A stretch of 64,000 bases of DNA from Adiantum capillus-veneris (Eukaryota; Streptophyta; Polypodiopsida; Polypodiales; Pteridaceae). The notes beneath the pieces were generated by a model. It saw only the letters and a program-made list of their open reading frames with translations, did not search any database and had not been told where the DNA came from. Shown here one piece after another: positions 31,757 through 42,060 of the stretch. The stretch covers positions 1-64,000 of the forward strand of contig CM043959.1 in assembly GCA_014529385.2 (NCBI GenBank), read 5' to 3'. Position numbers and translations under genes: made by a program. Position 1 is the first letter of the stretch. Each line of letters opens with the position of its first letter.

Positions 31757-31768
31757 GCTCTCATACCA
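31757..31768 (-). other. Primer-binding site, minus-strand chromovirus
   Basis: The minus strand reads TGGTATGAGAGC, one base away from the initiator-methionine tRNA site TGGTATCAGAGC found at 51443. Confidence 0.8.
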
Positions 31769-31769
31769 A

Positions 31770-32369
31770 TGTAACATTTAATGCACTAGTAACTTGTGTG
31801 TAGCAGACATGATAACATAGTGAGCATTCCATTAAGAATAAGAGTACTTCATTGGAGAAAGCAACATTGCAATTTAGACTTAGCTAGTTTGGTATAGACA
31901 ATACTTGAAAAAAGAGAGAAATAGAACAATTGACAACAGTTGAGGACTGGATTTACATGGAGCTGGTCCCCCCTCCAAAAAGGCTTTTTATTATAGCTTC
32001 TCCCATCAAAGGAGACTTTTGTACAATACAATCTTTGTATTCCTTGACAATGCATTGGTGCAACGACGATGGAAGATTCATGCACCAAATTATGCTTGAA
32101 AAACACACATATTGAGAGGAAGAAGATGTATCTTACGAGAAAGAAGTTTTCTCCTCACATAATCACTCAAATAACATAGCTTAGCTTGGTAATTAGCATG
32201 GTAGAGGAGATGAGCATGCCATTGAAGCTTGGCTCTTGGGTGCATTTACATTCCATAGCCAAGAGTTGTTGGTGTAGGCTTCTACTTCTCAATGCTTGGA
32301 GAAGGAGATGGAGTTCTTGCTCAACACAGTTGTGTGTGTGTAGCAAAAATTATATAGACTAAAATGCCA

Positions 32370-32425
<56 letters not shown>

Positions 32426-33264
32426 CTCGGTTGACCCCTCCTCCCAAATACTCTTGCGGACTTCCCATTGGCTCCTCCAAAGCTTAGCCAATAACAAATA
32501 AGAAGCATAATTGATAGCCTTCTGACATGTCTCCCCCTTTTCCCTTTTGTGAGAGCTTTAGGTAATTAAAATCATTTATTTAAAGTCCCATTGGACCTTT
32601 TAGTCTTTTGACCAATAGGAATCAAGCAAGCCATTAGGTTGATGGATCCTCATTGGACCCCTTGATAGATTGTCCAATAATGTTCTAGGGAGCTTAACTT
32701 CTATTGTTTCTTTTATCAAGAAATTTTTAATTGATCAGTCTAATTTTAATCTAGCCTAATTCTCATTGGTCCACCTCTATGGTCATCCAATAGGATTTGA
32801 GGGGAGATTGGGGGCAATTGGGCTAGGAGTCTGCCATGTGTCCATTATTTGTAAAGGGGGAGCTTGGGAGTGTGTGTGTGTGTGTGTGTTTCTCTCTCTT
32901 CCCCTACCATTAGGACTCGCCCCGTCCTTCCTAGGGATGTGGGAAGACTTTTTATTCTTCTTATAACCATTCAATTTCCCCCACTTTTGGCCATTGGACA
33001 ATATAATTAAATTTAGGAACTTTAGTCTATGGAAGTCGTAATGGAGCTTAACCTTAGGTCGTTTAAGTTCCATTGATTCACATTGGTCTTTTATAGATTG
33101 TCCCCCTTTGGATCCCTATGTTCCCTCCTTTGGATCCCTATTGAGACGGGTCTCGCAGCCTCACACATATTCTAGCTTTTACTCCTGTGGTACGTCCCCA
33201 TATAAATTGATCAGTTTAACATGAAAAAATCATTTGGGAGAATTAGATATTAGTTTTTATGAAA
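31770..33264 (-). repeat. 5' LTR of the minus-strand chromovirus
   Basis: In plus-strand terms it runs from TGTAACATT to about TTTATGAAA, where CA has decayed. It aligns with 24556-26091 and, more loosely, with the chromovirus LTRs at 49777 and 57007. A (TC)n microsatellite lies at 32371-32420 and a (GT)n run at about 32870-32890. Confidence 0.85.
32371..32420 (+). repeat. (TC)n microsatellite inside an LTR
   Basis: About 25 uninterrupted CT repeats. The other chromovirus LTR here lacks them. Confidence 0.95.
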
Positions 33265-33690
33265 CTGCATTGTAGAAAACGCAGCCCACTTCATTCTAGA
33301 AAAGTTATTTACTTTGACTCTGCATTGCAGAAAACTCAGCTGACTTCATAAGTTCTTGATCACACTATCTTTTGATTGGGTTTCTTTGGGCCCAGTTTTG
33401 ACTCGTAAAGTAGAGCTAGATCTCCTTTCTTTAATTATTGTACTTTCAAATTTTTTTCATGTCATTGTTTCTTTTGTTGCTTCACCACTTTCTCTTTGAG
33501 CATTGCTCTCTATCCGATTTCATTAGGCTTGAACCTCCATTGTATATGACTCTCTCTTCCTCTGCCTTGTGATAAAATTAGCAACATTATGTTAGGTTCT
33601 TCTAATATCGTTGAGCTCAATATTCAGCTTTTGGATTCTCTCACATACTTTGACGTATATCAGATCGTGTTTATTTTCCAAACATTCTAT
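33265..33690. other. Unassigned sequence with a short tandem duplication
   Basis: CTGCATTG.AGAAAAC.CAG occurs at 33265 and again at 33321, so a unit of 56 bp is duplicated. Nothing else in the stretch is recognisable. Confidence 0.4.
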
Positions 33691-34266
33691 CTAAATTGGA
33701 TGACCTCCATTCTCGAAAATTGTCTTTGCAGTGACATACATTTGATGGCCTCCTATTTCTCTTAGGTGATGGATCCTGTTTTGGAGATTTAGATTTTTGC
33801 TACTCAATTGTCTCCAAATCCTATGTATCAGCTTCGGCCAAGTCTACCTTGACTGGCCATACCTCTTCTTTAGAATTCTCCTCCAATCCTTTAACTGGCT
33901 TTTTAGTTTCTACTTCAGCACTATTTTTACCAAATTCACAAGCTAGGATTTCCTTTTTAAGAGCTTAAAGAACTTTAGGCGAAATCCTCTGAATGGTTTT
34001 GGCATCTAAGCATTCTGGCATTTCTAACATTCTCTTTTCCAAATCTTGAGTGATTTGGGTTGCTAGTGTCCTCTCCATCCACTTATTTGGAATTTTCCTT
34101 TGCCTTCTAGAAATCTCTATGTTTTCCACTTTTGAGTCTCTTCACTTCAACTCATTTCTTTCACTAGAGAGGAAACTCTCATTTCCTTTATGGACCATCT
34201 GTCTCTTAGCCGGCCAATTCTCTAACTTGAGATCTCTTTGCACTAGATCATTAACACTAGTTTGGT
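33690..34266 (-). pseudogene. Decayed coding sequence of unknown family
   Basis: On the minus strand one frame runs for about 190 codons with only four or five stops and no shift. It includes LVQRDLKLENWPAKRQMVHK, KIPNKWMERTLATQITQDLE, KRMLEMPECLDAKTIQRISP, ALKKEILACEF and a basic end SPKRNRRPSNVCHCKDN. It is Lys/Glu-rich, with no zinc knuckle, protease or polymerase motif. It could be a fragment of a host gene, a captured gene piece or an unfamiliar gag. I do not recognise it. Confidence 0.45.
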
Positions 34267-34562
34267 AATGTAGCACGGCACAAAAGTATCCTTTAGGGTT
34301 TTTGAAAAAAAATCAATACTCCTTGTAGATGTGTGAAGTTTCATGAGTCCTTACATGAGCTTGATTTCTTGGTCATGACAAGCTTCCAAAGGCAATGTAG
34401 TACTACATTTCATTGAAAATAGAATACTTTTACGATTAACCCCATGCTACACCACATAGAGGATTTTTCATGCAAACAATCTATTTTTCTCATTTACTTC
34501 AATGGGTCACTAGTGTAAGTATAAGGTTTCTCACTACAACACATCGCGTGAATATCAACGCG
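34267..34562. other. No feature seen
   Basis: AT-rich sequence between the unknown coding remnant and a Tat LTR fragment. I find no ORF, repeat or RNA gene in it. Confidence 0.3.
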
Positions 34563-34737
34563 TTGAGGAGATCCAAGACAAGCAACAAGAGAAATGGTCT
34601 ATAGACACATATCAAGGATCCCGTGCTACTCATAGGGTTTGAGGGCCTCACCCAAACACAACAACACAACCAAATACCACACACAAAATCTGAAAAATAT
34701 GGGGGCACCACCTTGTTTTTATCTGTCATGACTAGAA
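34563..34737 (-). repeat. 3' LTR fragment of a minus-strand Tat element
   Basis: CCAAATACCACACACAAAAT with neighbours such as GGTTTGAG..CCTC.CCCAAACA matches the LTR sequence at 41750-41900. It is fused directly to integrase coding sequence at 34738, with no hairpin or polypurine tract between. This is therefore a deletion joint, like the one at 15452. Confidence 0.7.
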
Positions 34738-35483
34738 CGTGGACCGATAACATCAATTCCCCATTTTTCAAAAGGACCACATGTAATGACTGGTTGTCAA
34801 GGTCCATACAATAACCTTTTGTTGCCATTGATTTGGCAATAGTGGCAAATTTTACATCAATTTTGGACATCCACATGCATACTTGGCCAAAAATACCCAG
34901 CTAACAAGTTTTTTTTGATGTGAGCTCATGCAAAGAATGACCCCCACAAGATTTTTTATGCAACCCTCTCAAGATTTCACTAGTGCATGGCACTTGCCTA
35001 CAAACAAGATCCTTACCCTTTTGATACAAAGCTCCCTCGAACTAAAGAAATGAGCTTGCGTTCTTCATGAGCCTTTTTCTTTGTGCCGTTGTGAAATGTT
35101 TGAGAATCCTCCTTTCAAAATGTAGTTAACCATAGGTGCTAGAGACTCCATGCTTGCACATTGTGGCTCGTTCATTGTTGCAACTGCAATGATGACTTGC
35201 ACTTCATTTTGACATGAGATTGCTTATTGAGCTAGTAAGTATTCATCATGATTTTCTTTGCTTGCTTAAGAATGGTAGAAACTTTGGATTTAAGCCTTTC
35301 ATTTTTACAAGCCCAAGTACCAAGAATTTGTTTTACAATTAGCAAAGCATCACCTTTCAACCTAAGTCATTGTATCTTTTTCGCTAAGAATATCTTCAAC
35401 CCACTGAGTAGAACATCATACTCTACTTCATTGCTCCTTGTAGATCCTTCTAGAACCATTTTCCCTTTCATCGCCACTTCTCC
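34738..35483 (-). pseudogene. Second RNase H (C-terminal half) and integrase N-terminal part, minus-strand Tat
   Basis: From right to left: GEVAMKGKMVLEGSTRSNEV with EYDVLLSGL (RNase H, about 35480-35400), then decayed linker, GLHKKSCGGHS (zinc-binding), CHYCQINGNKRLLYGP and CGPFEKWGIDVIGP at about 34740-34780. These match the outer Tat element domain by domain. The frame is lost several times. The RNase H starts abruptly at 35484, where the inverted repeat begins. Confidence 0.75.
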
Positions 35484-35923
35484 CATTAGGAAAAATTTAG
35501 ACTCACAAAGGGGCCTTATAAGGAATTTGACTTCCTCTCTCATGTGCAAAACAGGCGTGCGGTAAAATTTTTGCAAATTGACTCTGAACTTGGCGGAGAT
35601 TTGACATTTAGAATCTACTCTTTAAGTACTTTCTATTGATATATAGCATGCCATGAGATTCCTCATATTTTGAAAGATTCTCTTGTGATGTGACAACTCC
35701 GTCCAGAGTCTAGAGAATCAAAAGTAGAATCTTTCAAAATATGAAGAATCTCATGGCGTGCTCCATATCAATAGAAAGAGCTTGAAGAGTAGATTCTAAT
35801 TGCCAAATCTCCGCCAAGTTTAGAGTTGATTTGCAAAAAATTTACTGCACGACCGTTTTGGACATGAGAGAGGAAGTCAAACTCCTTATAAGGCCCCTTT
35901 ATAAGTCCAAATTTTCCCTAATG
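35484..35923. repeat. Long inverted repeat (two 198-bp arms, 44-bp spacer)
   Basis: The left arm (35484-35681) and right arm (35726-35923) are reverse complements with perhaps 85-90% identity. Examples are CATTAGG.AAAATTT at 35484 against AAATTTTCCCTAATG at 35909, and CATATTTTGAAAGATTCT at 35664 against AGAATCTTTCAAAATATG at 35726. The left arm begins exactly where the minus-strand RNase H stops, so the structure lies at one end of an insertion. Confidence 0.85.
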
Positions 35924-36711
35924 TTCCGGACTCATTAAAACAAGTCCCCCCCTGCTTTACCTGTGGATCTTTGAAAAGAAGTATCAAAGATTAGAGTGTA
36001 GGCATTCAAGAGAACCTTTGGTGGTGGTTGAGAAATTTAATTAAAACTAGGCACTTTGATGATCGTCTTATGCACTTGATATGTAAGAATGTTGATAGAT
36101 ATTTTTCTAGGCCTGGACCATGGAGCAAACCCAAGCCAGGAAAAACCTAGCAAATAATAAATATGCTCGAAATCCCAGATCCAAGATCACCAACAAGAAA
36201 CTATGGCTAGAATGTGCTACTAAATCTGTTGCCAAGGAATGTGCATGTAGTCTCAATATCAGATCTTATTAAGTCAACATTTGACACGATCGTGTTTCAT
36301 TAAATGAGAGAGACACAGAGACTCATGTTTTCGATAAAAGTTGAGACACAAAAGATGGTGTGTAGTGTAAAAACTTTTATACGATCTAAGATCACTTTTG
36401 CAATATAATTCAACAAAACTTAGATTTTGTTATTATAAAATTGTAGTTGAGGCTGCTTCAAATCTTCACCCACTCCAAAGACTTTTCAGTTATGCTAATA
36501 GCCCAAGCTGCAACTGGCTTACACCCTATTAGCGAGGATACACACTAATCCTCTCTAAAATCTCTTACTGTGTCTCTCTTAGCTTCATGGCGGACACTCT
36601 CAATATCTCTTAGTTTATGCAAAGGGTCTCCCTCTCGGAAACAAGAGCTTTCCTTACTCCCGTTCATGCCACACCTTTTTCAGCCAAGGGACCCTTCTAT
36701 CAATTCTACAG
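35924..36711. other. No feature seen
   Basis: About 790 bp of mixed sequence after the inverted repeat. A short ORF on each strand is present but none has a recognisable motif. It is probably part of the insertion described at 36712-39917. Confidence 0.3.
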
Positions 36712-37697
36712 AGAGATCCTCTCTCTACCGGATCGGCAGCAAAGGTCCTTTCTCTCTCCTCCTCGCGTTCCCTCTGCATTGAATTTCATAGTTTCCCCCT
36801 TTTTCTCTTGGCCTTGCATGCTTTGCAAGCTCCAACCCATCCTCACGACTCCCTCTATGGAAGAAAAACACCGCCCTACACTCGCATGGCCTACACCACA
36901 GAGATAAAATCTCTCTTCCTTTTTCTTCGATCATTTGCACAGAATTCATAGCCTGGATTTTGCATCAACGTCTTCTTCTTTACCAATTGACGTTCTCCCT
37001 TTAGGCTTGTCACCCCCCGTCATCTCGTAAAAAAAAAACCCATTAAAACACTTTTTTTCCCATTTAAGCAAAGACTCCTTAAGCTCCCATTCACACCCGA
37101 CTGAGCTCATCTTCTTGGTGGCCCCCTTCAATACCAAATCATATTCTCTCTTTCTGCACTTCACTCAATGTGCAACCAAGGCCCGCCCCCTTTCATTCTC
37201 TTAGTAGCACCAAATCAATTGCTTTGTGAACAATCACCACACCCTTCTGGCATTGCCACCCTCTCGATATATTGCAAACCATGGTAGTATTACATTGATA
37301 AGTATTAGTTCCTTGTCTTGTACTCAATGAAAAAGAACATGGAGCACATCTCGGCCAATTTAGATAGTGAGTTGTAGCACTCAATATAGTCGTGACATCT
37401 TTGTATTAGCTTAAGACCCATCATTGCGATCACCAAAAGTGCATCTTTGAGATTTCATTTCCTTGGTCTTGAACCTCTATAAATCCATAATGGCATGCTG
37501 TTTAACAGTTGATGAATATCTTTGATACTTTCTTTCTTGGCTTGTAATTAGCAATCTTTCCACTTTTTCCCCCCTCCAAAACAATCCACATGGCCGATCA
37601 AGTCAGAGTATCGTCAATGTAATAAAAACTATAGAAAATATTTAAAGTGTACAATTCTCATGCATCAACGCTCATTTTTCGAGGCTTGGAAAAAGAA
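36712..37697. repeat. Direct repeat, left copy, of an unclassified LTR-like insertion
   Basis: It aligns with 38886-39917 over about 1 kb at roughly 85% identity: GATCGGCAGC, CCATGGTAG.ATTACATTG and CATTGCGATCACC recur in the same order. Its right end, CCAATAG, is followed by TGGCGTCCTATGGGGA, which looks like a plant primer-binding site on the plus strand. Confidence 0.65.
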
Positions 37698-38025
37698 ATC
37701 CAATAGTGGCGTCCTATGGGGAGAACTAGCCTTGTAGTGTCAAACCTAGAACTCCGGTCAAGACCGGTCCCTTATCCATTGGGCTTCTTTTTCTTCTTCC
37801 ATTTTACTTTTAGACTTTTTTAATTACTTTCTCTCTTCCCTTTAGATTGCCAGAACCCCCTTAGATGGGAAACAAACTCACTCTTTGGTATGTGTGGTAC
37901 TCAATGTGGAACAGGCACAATCGGGACACTCACCATAGAATTCAAACAAGCCTCTCTAAAAGAAGGTGGAACAGACACAATCAGCCATAGAATTCAAACA
38001 AGCCTCTCTTTGGTATCGCTCAGCT

Positions 38026-38805
38026 TCAAAGGTTACCCTCCATGGGACTGCTGGCGGTAGCTTCAAAGGTATCCCCCACCACCTTAGCTTGTGCATATGC
38101 ATCATCAAGTGTCTTTGGATCCGACAACATCATATGGAGTAGAATATCTCTCAAAATACCCTTCAAAAAACATTCGAACAAAACCCTTTCATCAAAACAA
38201 TAGGGGTCACTATGCTTCCTCTTGAAATCTTGAAAATGATTAATATGTTGAGTAACTGATTGAGTGTCCCCTTCGAAGAAGTCGAGCAAGCCCCCAAAGG
38301 ATGAATTAGAAATAAAAATTGGAGAAAATCTAGCAGCAAAAGCTTGGCCCATTCTATCCCAAGTTTTCATAAGATCAGGAAAATGGCACTACATACTATG
38401 GTACCACTGCATAGCTACACCAATCAAAAAGGGAGGAAAGAACCACATGAGGTGTTTAGGCTTGTCTTAACCCTCAAATAAACAAGCTTGGATAAATTTC
38501 AATAAATGAGAATCAGCTAAATCAGCCCCAACTCCATCATAGGGTGTCATTTGGACAATCCATTGATTAATAGGTCTCTCCCTAGCTTGGAGAACAATAG
38601 GAGGTTTAACTACATGAACATCAGTAACCTTAGGATCTGCCACTAGAGGATCAAGCTTCTCTTTCTGAAAAACATTTTCAATGGTAACCATATCATCATC
38701 AAAAAAATCAAGAGAATTAAAACTAGAAGCATCAAGAACATCCTCAATAAGACCATCATCCTTATAGACATGAGCATCAACCAATGGCTCAACTTTTGGT
38801 GCCAC
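38026..38805 (-). pseudogene. Gag-like ORF between the two direct repeats
   Basis: On the minus strand, two open frames (38805-38467 and 38370-38026) joined by a broken stretch read INQWIVQMTPYDG, HLMWFFPPFLIGVAMQWYHS, then WDRMGQAFAARFSPIF, SVTQHINHFQDFKRKHSDPY and FDERVLFECFLKGI. This is the capsid part of a Ty3/gypsy gag. No protease or polymerase follows before the left repeat, so the element would be of the gag-only kind. Its orientation conflicts with the plus-strand primer-site look-alike at 37701. Confidence 0.65.
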
Positions 38806-38885
38806 CCTTTCTATAAGGCTTCATTGCATCATCAATGTGGTCAAAAGAAGCGGTAAACCCCACTACAATTTGCACCTCCTAAACA

Positions 38886-39917
38886 AGAGATCTCTCTCTA
38901 CTCGATCGGCAGCCAGAGCCTTTCTCTCTCGTCCTCACATTCCCTCCTGCCTCGCGTTTCAAAGTGTCCCCCTCTCTTTCTCGGCCTTCTATGCTCTGCA
39001 AGCTCTAGGCTCTCCTCCCTTCCTTGTGACCCCCTCTATGCAAGCAAAACCCGGCCCTACATTCGCATGACCTACACCGCAAAGAGAAAATCTATCTCTT
39101 TCTCTTTCTTTGATCATCTGCAAAGAATTCATAGCCTGTACGTTTCTCTCTACCTCTCTCTTCGTTATCCTCCCTCTTTGCTCTTCATGGAAACCAAAAT
39201 GATGTCTTCTTATTTACCAGTCAACACCTCCCCTTCAATCTTGCCACCCCTCGTCAGGTCGTTAAAAAAAACCCAGTAAAACACATTGTTTTTCTATTTA
39301 AGCCAAGCCTCCTTAAGCTCCCATTCACATCCAACCTAGCCCGTCTTCTTGGTGGCCCCCTTCAACACCAGATTGAATCCTCTCTTTCTGCACCTCACTC
39401 AAGGTGCAACCAAGGCCCTCTTTCATTCTCTCAGTAGTGCCAAATCAATGCCTTCTTGAACAATCGACAGACCCTTCTGGCATCACCACCCTCTAGATCT
39501 CAAACCGTGGTATTATTACATTGATAACTAATTATTCATTGTCTTGTACTCAATGAAAAAGAACATGGAGCAACTCTCGGCCCAATTTAGAAAGTGAATT
39601 GCAAAACTCAATATAGTCATGACAACTTTGTATCAGTTTAAGACCCATCATTGCGATCACCCAAAGTGCTTCTTTGAGATTTCATTTCCTTGGTCTTCAA
39701 CCTCCATATAGCCATAATGGCATGCTCTTCAACAGTTAATCAGTAGCCTTGATAAATTTTTTCTTGGCTTGGCACTAGCAATCTTTCTACTTTTTTTTTC
39801 TAAAAAACAATCCTCATGGCCAATCAACTAAGCGTATCATCAATGTAATAAACACCATAGAAAACATTTAAAGTGCACAATTGTCATGCATCAATGCTCC
39901 ATGAGGCTAAAAAAAAA
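38886..39917. repeat. Direct repeat, right copy, of the unclassified insertion
   Basis: It pairs with 36712-37697. At its right edge ATCCAACAAATGTCTG appears, followed by a 75-80 bp tandem duplicate (39880-39955 and about 39960-40030). The duplicate includes the first bases of the interrupted Tat coding sequence. Confidence 0.65.
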
Positions 39918-39974
39918 TCCAACAAATGTCTGTCAACTCGGCTCTCACACTATCTTCTACAATTCTCATGCATC

Positions 39975-40660
39975 AATGCTCCATGAGGCTAAAAGAAATT
40001 CCAACAAATGTCTGCCAACCCGGCTCTCACAATGTCTTCTACCTTGAATGAGTAATCATATCCCTACAGTTCCATCAACCACTTTGTAATCCTCGGACTT
40101 AGTGTCATTTGTGATGATACCCAAGACAACAGGTTTTCTGTAGTAAGAATGCAAGATGGTTTATGCAAAAGATAAGACCTGAATTTTCTTATTGAAAAAT
40201 TGACTGCAAGAATCACTAGTTCAACATCATTATAGTTGTTCTCATTGGCCTTTTTTACCCTACTAACAAAGTACACTGGCCTTATTCAACTACTATGTGG
40301 ATATGTTGTAGGAGAATGGATTCTATTGTTTCCATACCCACACTTGGATTTACAAAGAAAGGAAAATCCCAACATGGTGGCATTAATGTTGGAATCTCAA
40401 AGAACACCATCATTATGACCTTGAAATACTCCTCAACGGACCATGAAAACTCTACTTGCGTTATTTTTTGAAGTGGCTGCAAATATTCAAGAAGCCAAAT
40501 GAATGAACCTTTCCATGTACTTCACCTTGTGGATAAATGATGTAACCTCCTTCATGCTTCTAGGCAATGATATTTCCATGAGAGCTTTAGTCTTGGATGG
40601 ATCCACTTCAATTCCTCTTTGTGATATCCTACGGCTCATTGTCTTAAATCTCCACCCATG
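39975..40660 (-). pseudogene. Reverse transcriptase end and first RNase H, minus-strand Tat
   Basis: From right to left: a thumb segment GIEVDPSKTKALM, then MQPLQKITQVEFSW, TLMPPCWDFPFFVNPSVGME, then MYFVSRVKKANENNYNDVEL, FRSYLLHKPSCILTTEN and ITKWLMEL. These align with 3539-4140 of the outer element. The catalytic part of the reverse transcriptase, the protease and gag are missing; a deletion joins this piece to the leader at about 40730. Confidence 0.75.
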
Positions 40661-40827
40661 TTGAGTGAGGAATCCTTCTCAAAATTTCAAACAAGGTATC
40701 TTCTTCAAGCTCAATCAAGGTTGCAAGAGAAAATGGTTCAACTGAAACTACATGATTCTTGGATACACATTGCTTTTTTTCGTGAGAGAAAAAACACACA
40801 CAATGTTTTGCAAGGATGAAATTTCTT

Positions 40828-41055
40828 TTACGATAGAATGAAAACATGCAGATCAAAGGAAGTGTGATAGTCAATAATAGGTAAATTAAGAGGTTGTGAA
40901 GATGCAAGAATTTCTGCGGCCTTTTGTGCACCAAAAAAGAACACCATGCGTTGTTGAAAATGGATCTTTCTACTAATTGTGACGTTGATCCTAATATGAG
41001 ATGCAAAATGAAATGGGTAGAAATCTATTCCCGACCGTCCATAGTATACACATGA
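40828..41055 (-). pseudogene. Tat leader ORF, minus-strand copy 2, frameshifted
   Basis: It is nearly identical to the neighbouring copy at 41138-41374 (tandem offset 310 bp). A 4-base loss just after MDGR shifts its start. The rest, including KIHFQQ..VF.FGAQKAAEIL, is still open to the shared stop. Confidence 0.6.
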
Positions 41056-41077
41056 ATCACATAACCTAATGCCTAAA

Positions 41078-41121
41078 GTAAAATAAAGATATACACATCC
41101 AAGTGTATATCTTTATTTTAC
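41078..41121. repeat. Perfect palindrome at the junction of a tandem duplication
   Basis: Arms of 19 bp (GTAAAATAAAGATATACAC and its exact reverse complement) flank the 6-base centre ATCCAA. It lies exactly between the two 310-bp leader copies. Confidence 0.9.
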
Positions 41122-41137
41122 AAGCATGAAATTTCTT

Positions 41138-41374
41138 TTACGATAGAATGAAAACATGCACATCAAAGGAAGTGTGATAGTCAATAATAGGTAAATTAAG
41201 AGGTTGTGAAGATGCAAGAATTTCAGCGGCCTTTTGTGCACCAAACAAGAACACCATGCACTGTTGAAAATGGATCTTTTTACTAATTGTGACGTTGATC
41301 CTAATATGAGATGCAAAATGAAATGGGTAGAAATCTATTCCCGATCGACCGTCCATAGTATACACATGAACCAC
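41138..41374 (-). CDS. Tat leader ORF, minus-strand copy 1 (78 aa, unknown function)
   Basis: Open from MVHVYTMDGRSGIDF to a TAA. It carries PFHFASHIRINVTISKKIHF, MVFLFGAQKAAEILAS and IDYHTSFDVHVFILS, matching the plus-strand leader ORF at 582-800 throughout. It lies 340 bases inside the primer-binding site of this element, the same place as in the outer Tat. Its frame has survived although the rest of the element has decayed. Confidence 0.55.
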   Translation of the reverse strand: MVHVYTMDGRSGIDFYPFHFASHIRINVTISKKIHFQQCMVFLFGAQKAAEILASSQPLNLPIIDYHTSFDVHVFILS

Positions 41375-41710
41375 ATAACCTAATGCCTAAAGTAAAATAA
41401 AGATATACACATCCAAGTTAAGGTTGTACCTAATGAGAGGTAGGATGAAAGGATTTAATAATTCATTTTCTTACCCTAATCTACGAGGACCAAAAAATCC
41501 ACAAATAACAAGTTGGAATTGCAATTTTGTGCACACAATAACATGGATGGTTTGTCTTGCAATTGGAATGACATGCTCATACAAAAGTTCGTGATTGATC
41601 AAACCAACTCAATCATGCTAGAAATTAAACACTCAAACCACATGAACCTTTAGCATTCACACAACACAATCTTGAACTTTAAAACAAGCAACAAACTCAC
41701 ACGAAATTCC

Positions 41711-41728
41711 TCCTCAATGGTGGCACCA
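41711..41728 (-). other. Primer-binding site, minus-strand Tat element
   Basis: The minus strand reads TGGTGCCACCATTGAGGA, directly after an LTR end GACCGCCTCG with a short T-run between. It corresponds to 276-293 with four or so changes. Confidence 0.7.
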
Positions 41729-41733
41729 AAAAA

Positions 41734-41917
41734 CGAGGCGGTCACAAGCAATAAGAGACATGGACTCTACGCACCTCTCAAGGCACCCGTGATGCTCACA
41801 CGGTTTGAGCGCCTCGCCCAAACATAACAATGCACCCAAATACCACACACAAAATTAGGAAAATATAGGTGTACCACCTAGTCTTTTTGTATCACAGACT
41901 ACGACGTGAGAGAGGGT

Positions 41918-41990
<73 letters not shown>

Positions 41991-42060
41991 ACGTTTCATA
42001 GCCAACTTCGTGAGAACCTTCAAACATGCATACTCAATGCTTCAAGAAAATGGATGAGTG
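41734..42060 (-). repeat. Start of the 5' LTR of the minus-strand Tat element
   Basis: On the minus strand this is the LTR 3' end, matching the fragment at 34563-34737. An (AG)n microsatellite of about 69 bp lies at 41921-41989. I could not place the other end of this LTR; it may extend to about 43900. Confidence 0.6.

Larger units (their letters stand above)
24556..33264 (-). mobile_element. Decayed chromovirus (Ty3/gypsy), minus strand
   Basis: LTRs lie at 24556-26091 and 31770-33264. Read on the minus strand, the order is primer site, gag with zinc knuckle, protease, reverse transcriptase, RNase H, integrase, chromodomain, hairpin, polypurine tract. Protein and LTR sequence closely resemble the plus-strand chromovirus at 49777-58488. 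Frameshifts and stops are scattered through all domains, so it is much older. No target duplication is seen: CCAGG on the left, CTGCA on the right. Confidence 0.9.

Noticed and set aside
24556-33264. Target-site duplication for the minus-strand chromovirus
   Set aside because: CCAGG on the left and CTGCA on the right do not match, and the right LTR end has decayed, so no duplication can be claimed.
41869-42057. ORF with a Glu-Arg repeat
   Set aside because: It is a reading of the (AG)n microsatellite at 41921-41989 in a Tat LTR.
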